DNA of 64,000 bases from Neomicrococcus lactis (GTDB lineage Bacteria > Actinomycetota > Actinomycetes > Actinomycetales > Micrococcaceae): positions 1,612,001-1,676,000 of the forward strand of contig NZ_JACHBL010000001.1 of NCBI RefSeq assembly GCF_014200305.1, in the 5' to 3' direction. Of this stretch, positions 63,729-64,000 are shown piece after piece. The notes beneath the pieces are model-generated. The model was not told where the DNA came from and made no database searches. It was given only the letters and a program-made list of their open reading frames with translations. Each line of letters starts with the position of its first letter. Positions within the stretch are counted from its first letter, which is position 1. A program made the position numbers and the translations under genes.

Positions 63729-64000
63729 TAGTTGATCTCCTCAAGGGCCTTGGTCTTGTTGAAGCTGATGGTGGAGATGACAGCGACGATGATGAAGATG
63801 ATGATCGCCAGCGCGCTCGCCAAGCCGTAGTCGCGGCCGGTGCCACCGAACGCCACCTTGTAAACCATGGTGATCAAGATGTCCGTGGCGCCAATGTCAT
63901 ACGTGGTGCCGTCGAAGCGCGGACCACCACCGGTGAGCATGTAGATCACGTTGAAGTTGTTGAAGTTGAACGCGAAGCTCGAAATCAGCAGCGGTGCTAC
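63728..64000 (-). CDS. Carbohydrate ABC transporter permease, MalF type, C-terminal part
   Basis: Only the last ~90 codons are in the window; the gene continues past the right edge. The visible part reads VAPLLISSFAFNFNNFN, then VIYMLTGGGPRFDGTTYDIG and ends in a last membrane helix and KTKALEEIN. FNNFNVIYMLTGGGP is a conserved MalF-type segment. It is upstream of and coupled to the MalG-type gene. Confidence 0.9.
   Translation of the reverse strand, partial: VAPLLISSFAFNFNNFNVIYMLTGGGPRFDGTTYDIGATDILITMVYKVAFGGTGRDYGLASALAIIIFIIVAVISTISFNKTKALEEIN

Overview
The window reads as a chromosomal segment of an actinobacterium of the Micrococcaceae (Arthrobacter-like) type. This is inferred from the moderately high G+C coding sequence, the many GTG and TTG starts, actinobacterial families (DUF3027, DUF3263, DUF4031, DUF4032, WXG100, IdeR-type DtxR), a C50-carotenoid operon, and an NlpC/P60 hydrolase behind a c-di-AMP riboswitch. 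No name can be fixed from the sequence alone. There are no rRNA genes, CRISPR arrays, insertion sequences or prophage genes. Three tRNA genes are present.

Layout. 1-3.6 kb: a ureohydrolase (agmatinase-like) gene followed by a TPP-enzyme gene, an XRE-cupin regulator and a divergent sodium:solute symporter, probably one guanidino-compound or polyamine utilisation locus. 3.6-5.1 kb: a yybP-ykoY (Mn2+) riboswitch in front of a ferritin-like/VIT1 fusion transporter. 5.1-15.5 kb: LOG-family protein, SWIM-SNF2 helicase, sucCD, PcrA helicase with an FG-rich linker, a membrane protein and tRNA-Arg. 15.6-23.7 kb: carotenoid operon idi-crtE-crtB-crtI-crtYe-crtYf/Eb with translational overlaps, the divergent MarR regulator crtR and an SDR-DUF2867 gene. 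24-27.4 kb: ROK regulator and ABC exporter. 27.5-33.6 kb: a molybdenum block (FdhF/YdeP-type oxidoreductase, fdhD, moeA, DUF6457, mobA) plus an HNH endonuclease. 33.8-38.8 kb: NlpC/P60 protein under a ydaO-type riboswitch, IdeR-like repressor, serC, DUF3027 and a cold-shock-domain protein. 38.9-48.5 kb: a two-component system split by a terminator, an orphan WXG100 protein, a DUF4031-HD fusion, groEL behind two CIRCE operators, DUF3263, ung and thrE. 48.6-55.9 kb: LLM oxidoreductase, tRNA-Val, an NADP oxidoreductase, a PD-(D/E)XK + NYN nuclease pair, tRNA-Thr, an acyl-CoA synthetase and a DsbA-like protein. 56-64 kb: otsA-otsB, an MsmK/UgpC-type ATPase, DUF4032, a GH13 enzyme and MalG/MalF-type permeases.

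How it fits together. Metal homeostasis is represented twice (Mn riboswitch plus exporter; IdeR). The 56-64 kb end couples maltodextrin import and hydrolysis to trehalose synthesis. The crt operon should turn IPP/DMAPP into a C50 pigment under CrtR control. The molybdenum block supplies and matures one formate-dehydrogenase-like enzyme.

Most promising for new biology: the two-gene NYN/PD-(D/E)XK nuclease unit between two tRNA genes; the Mn-riboswitch/ferritin-VIT1 pairing; the CrtYf-CrtEb fusion; and a recurring motif around TACGACGMCGCAGCT that mostly falls in intergenic or non-conserved protein segments. Several genes also look leaderless, with a TAGNNT box exactly six bases before the start codon.
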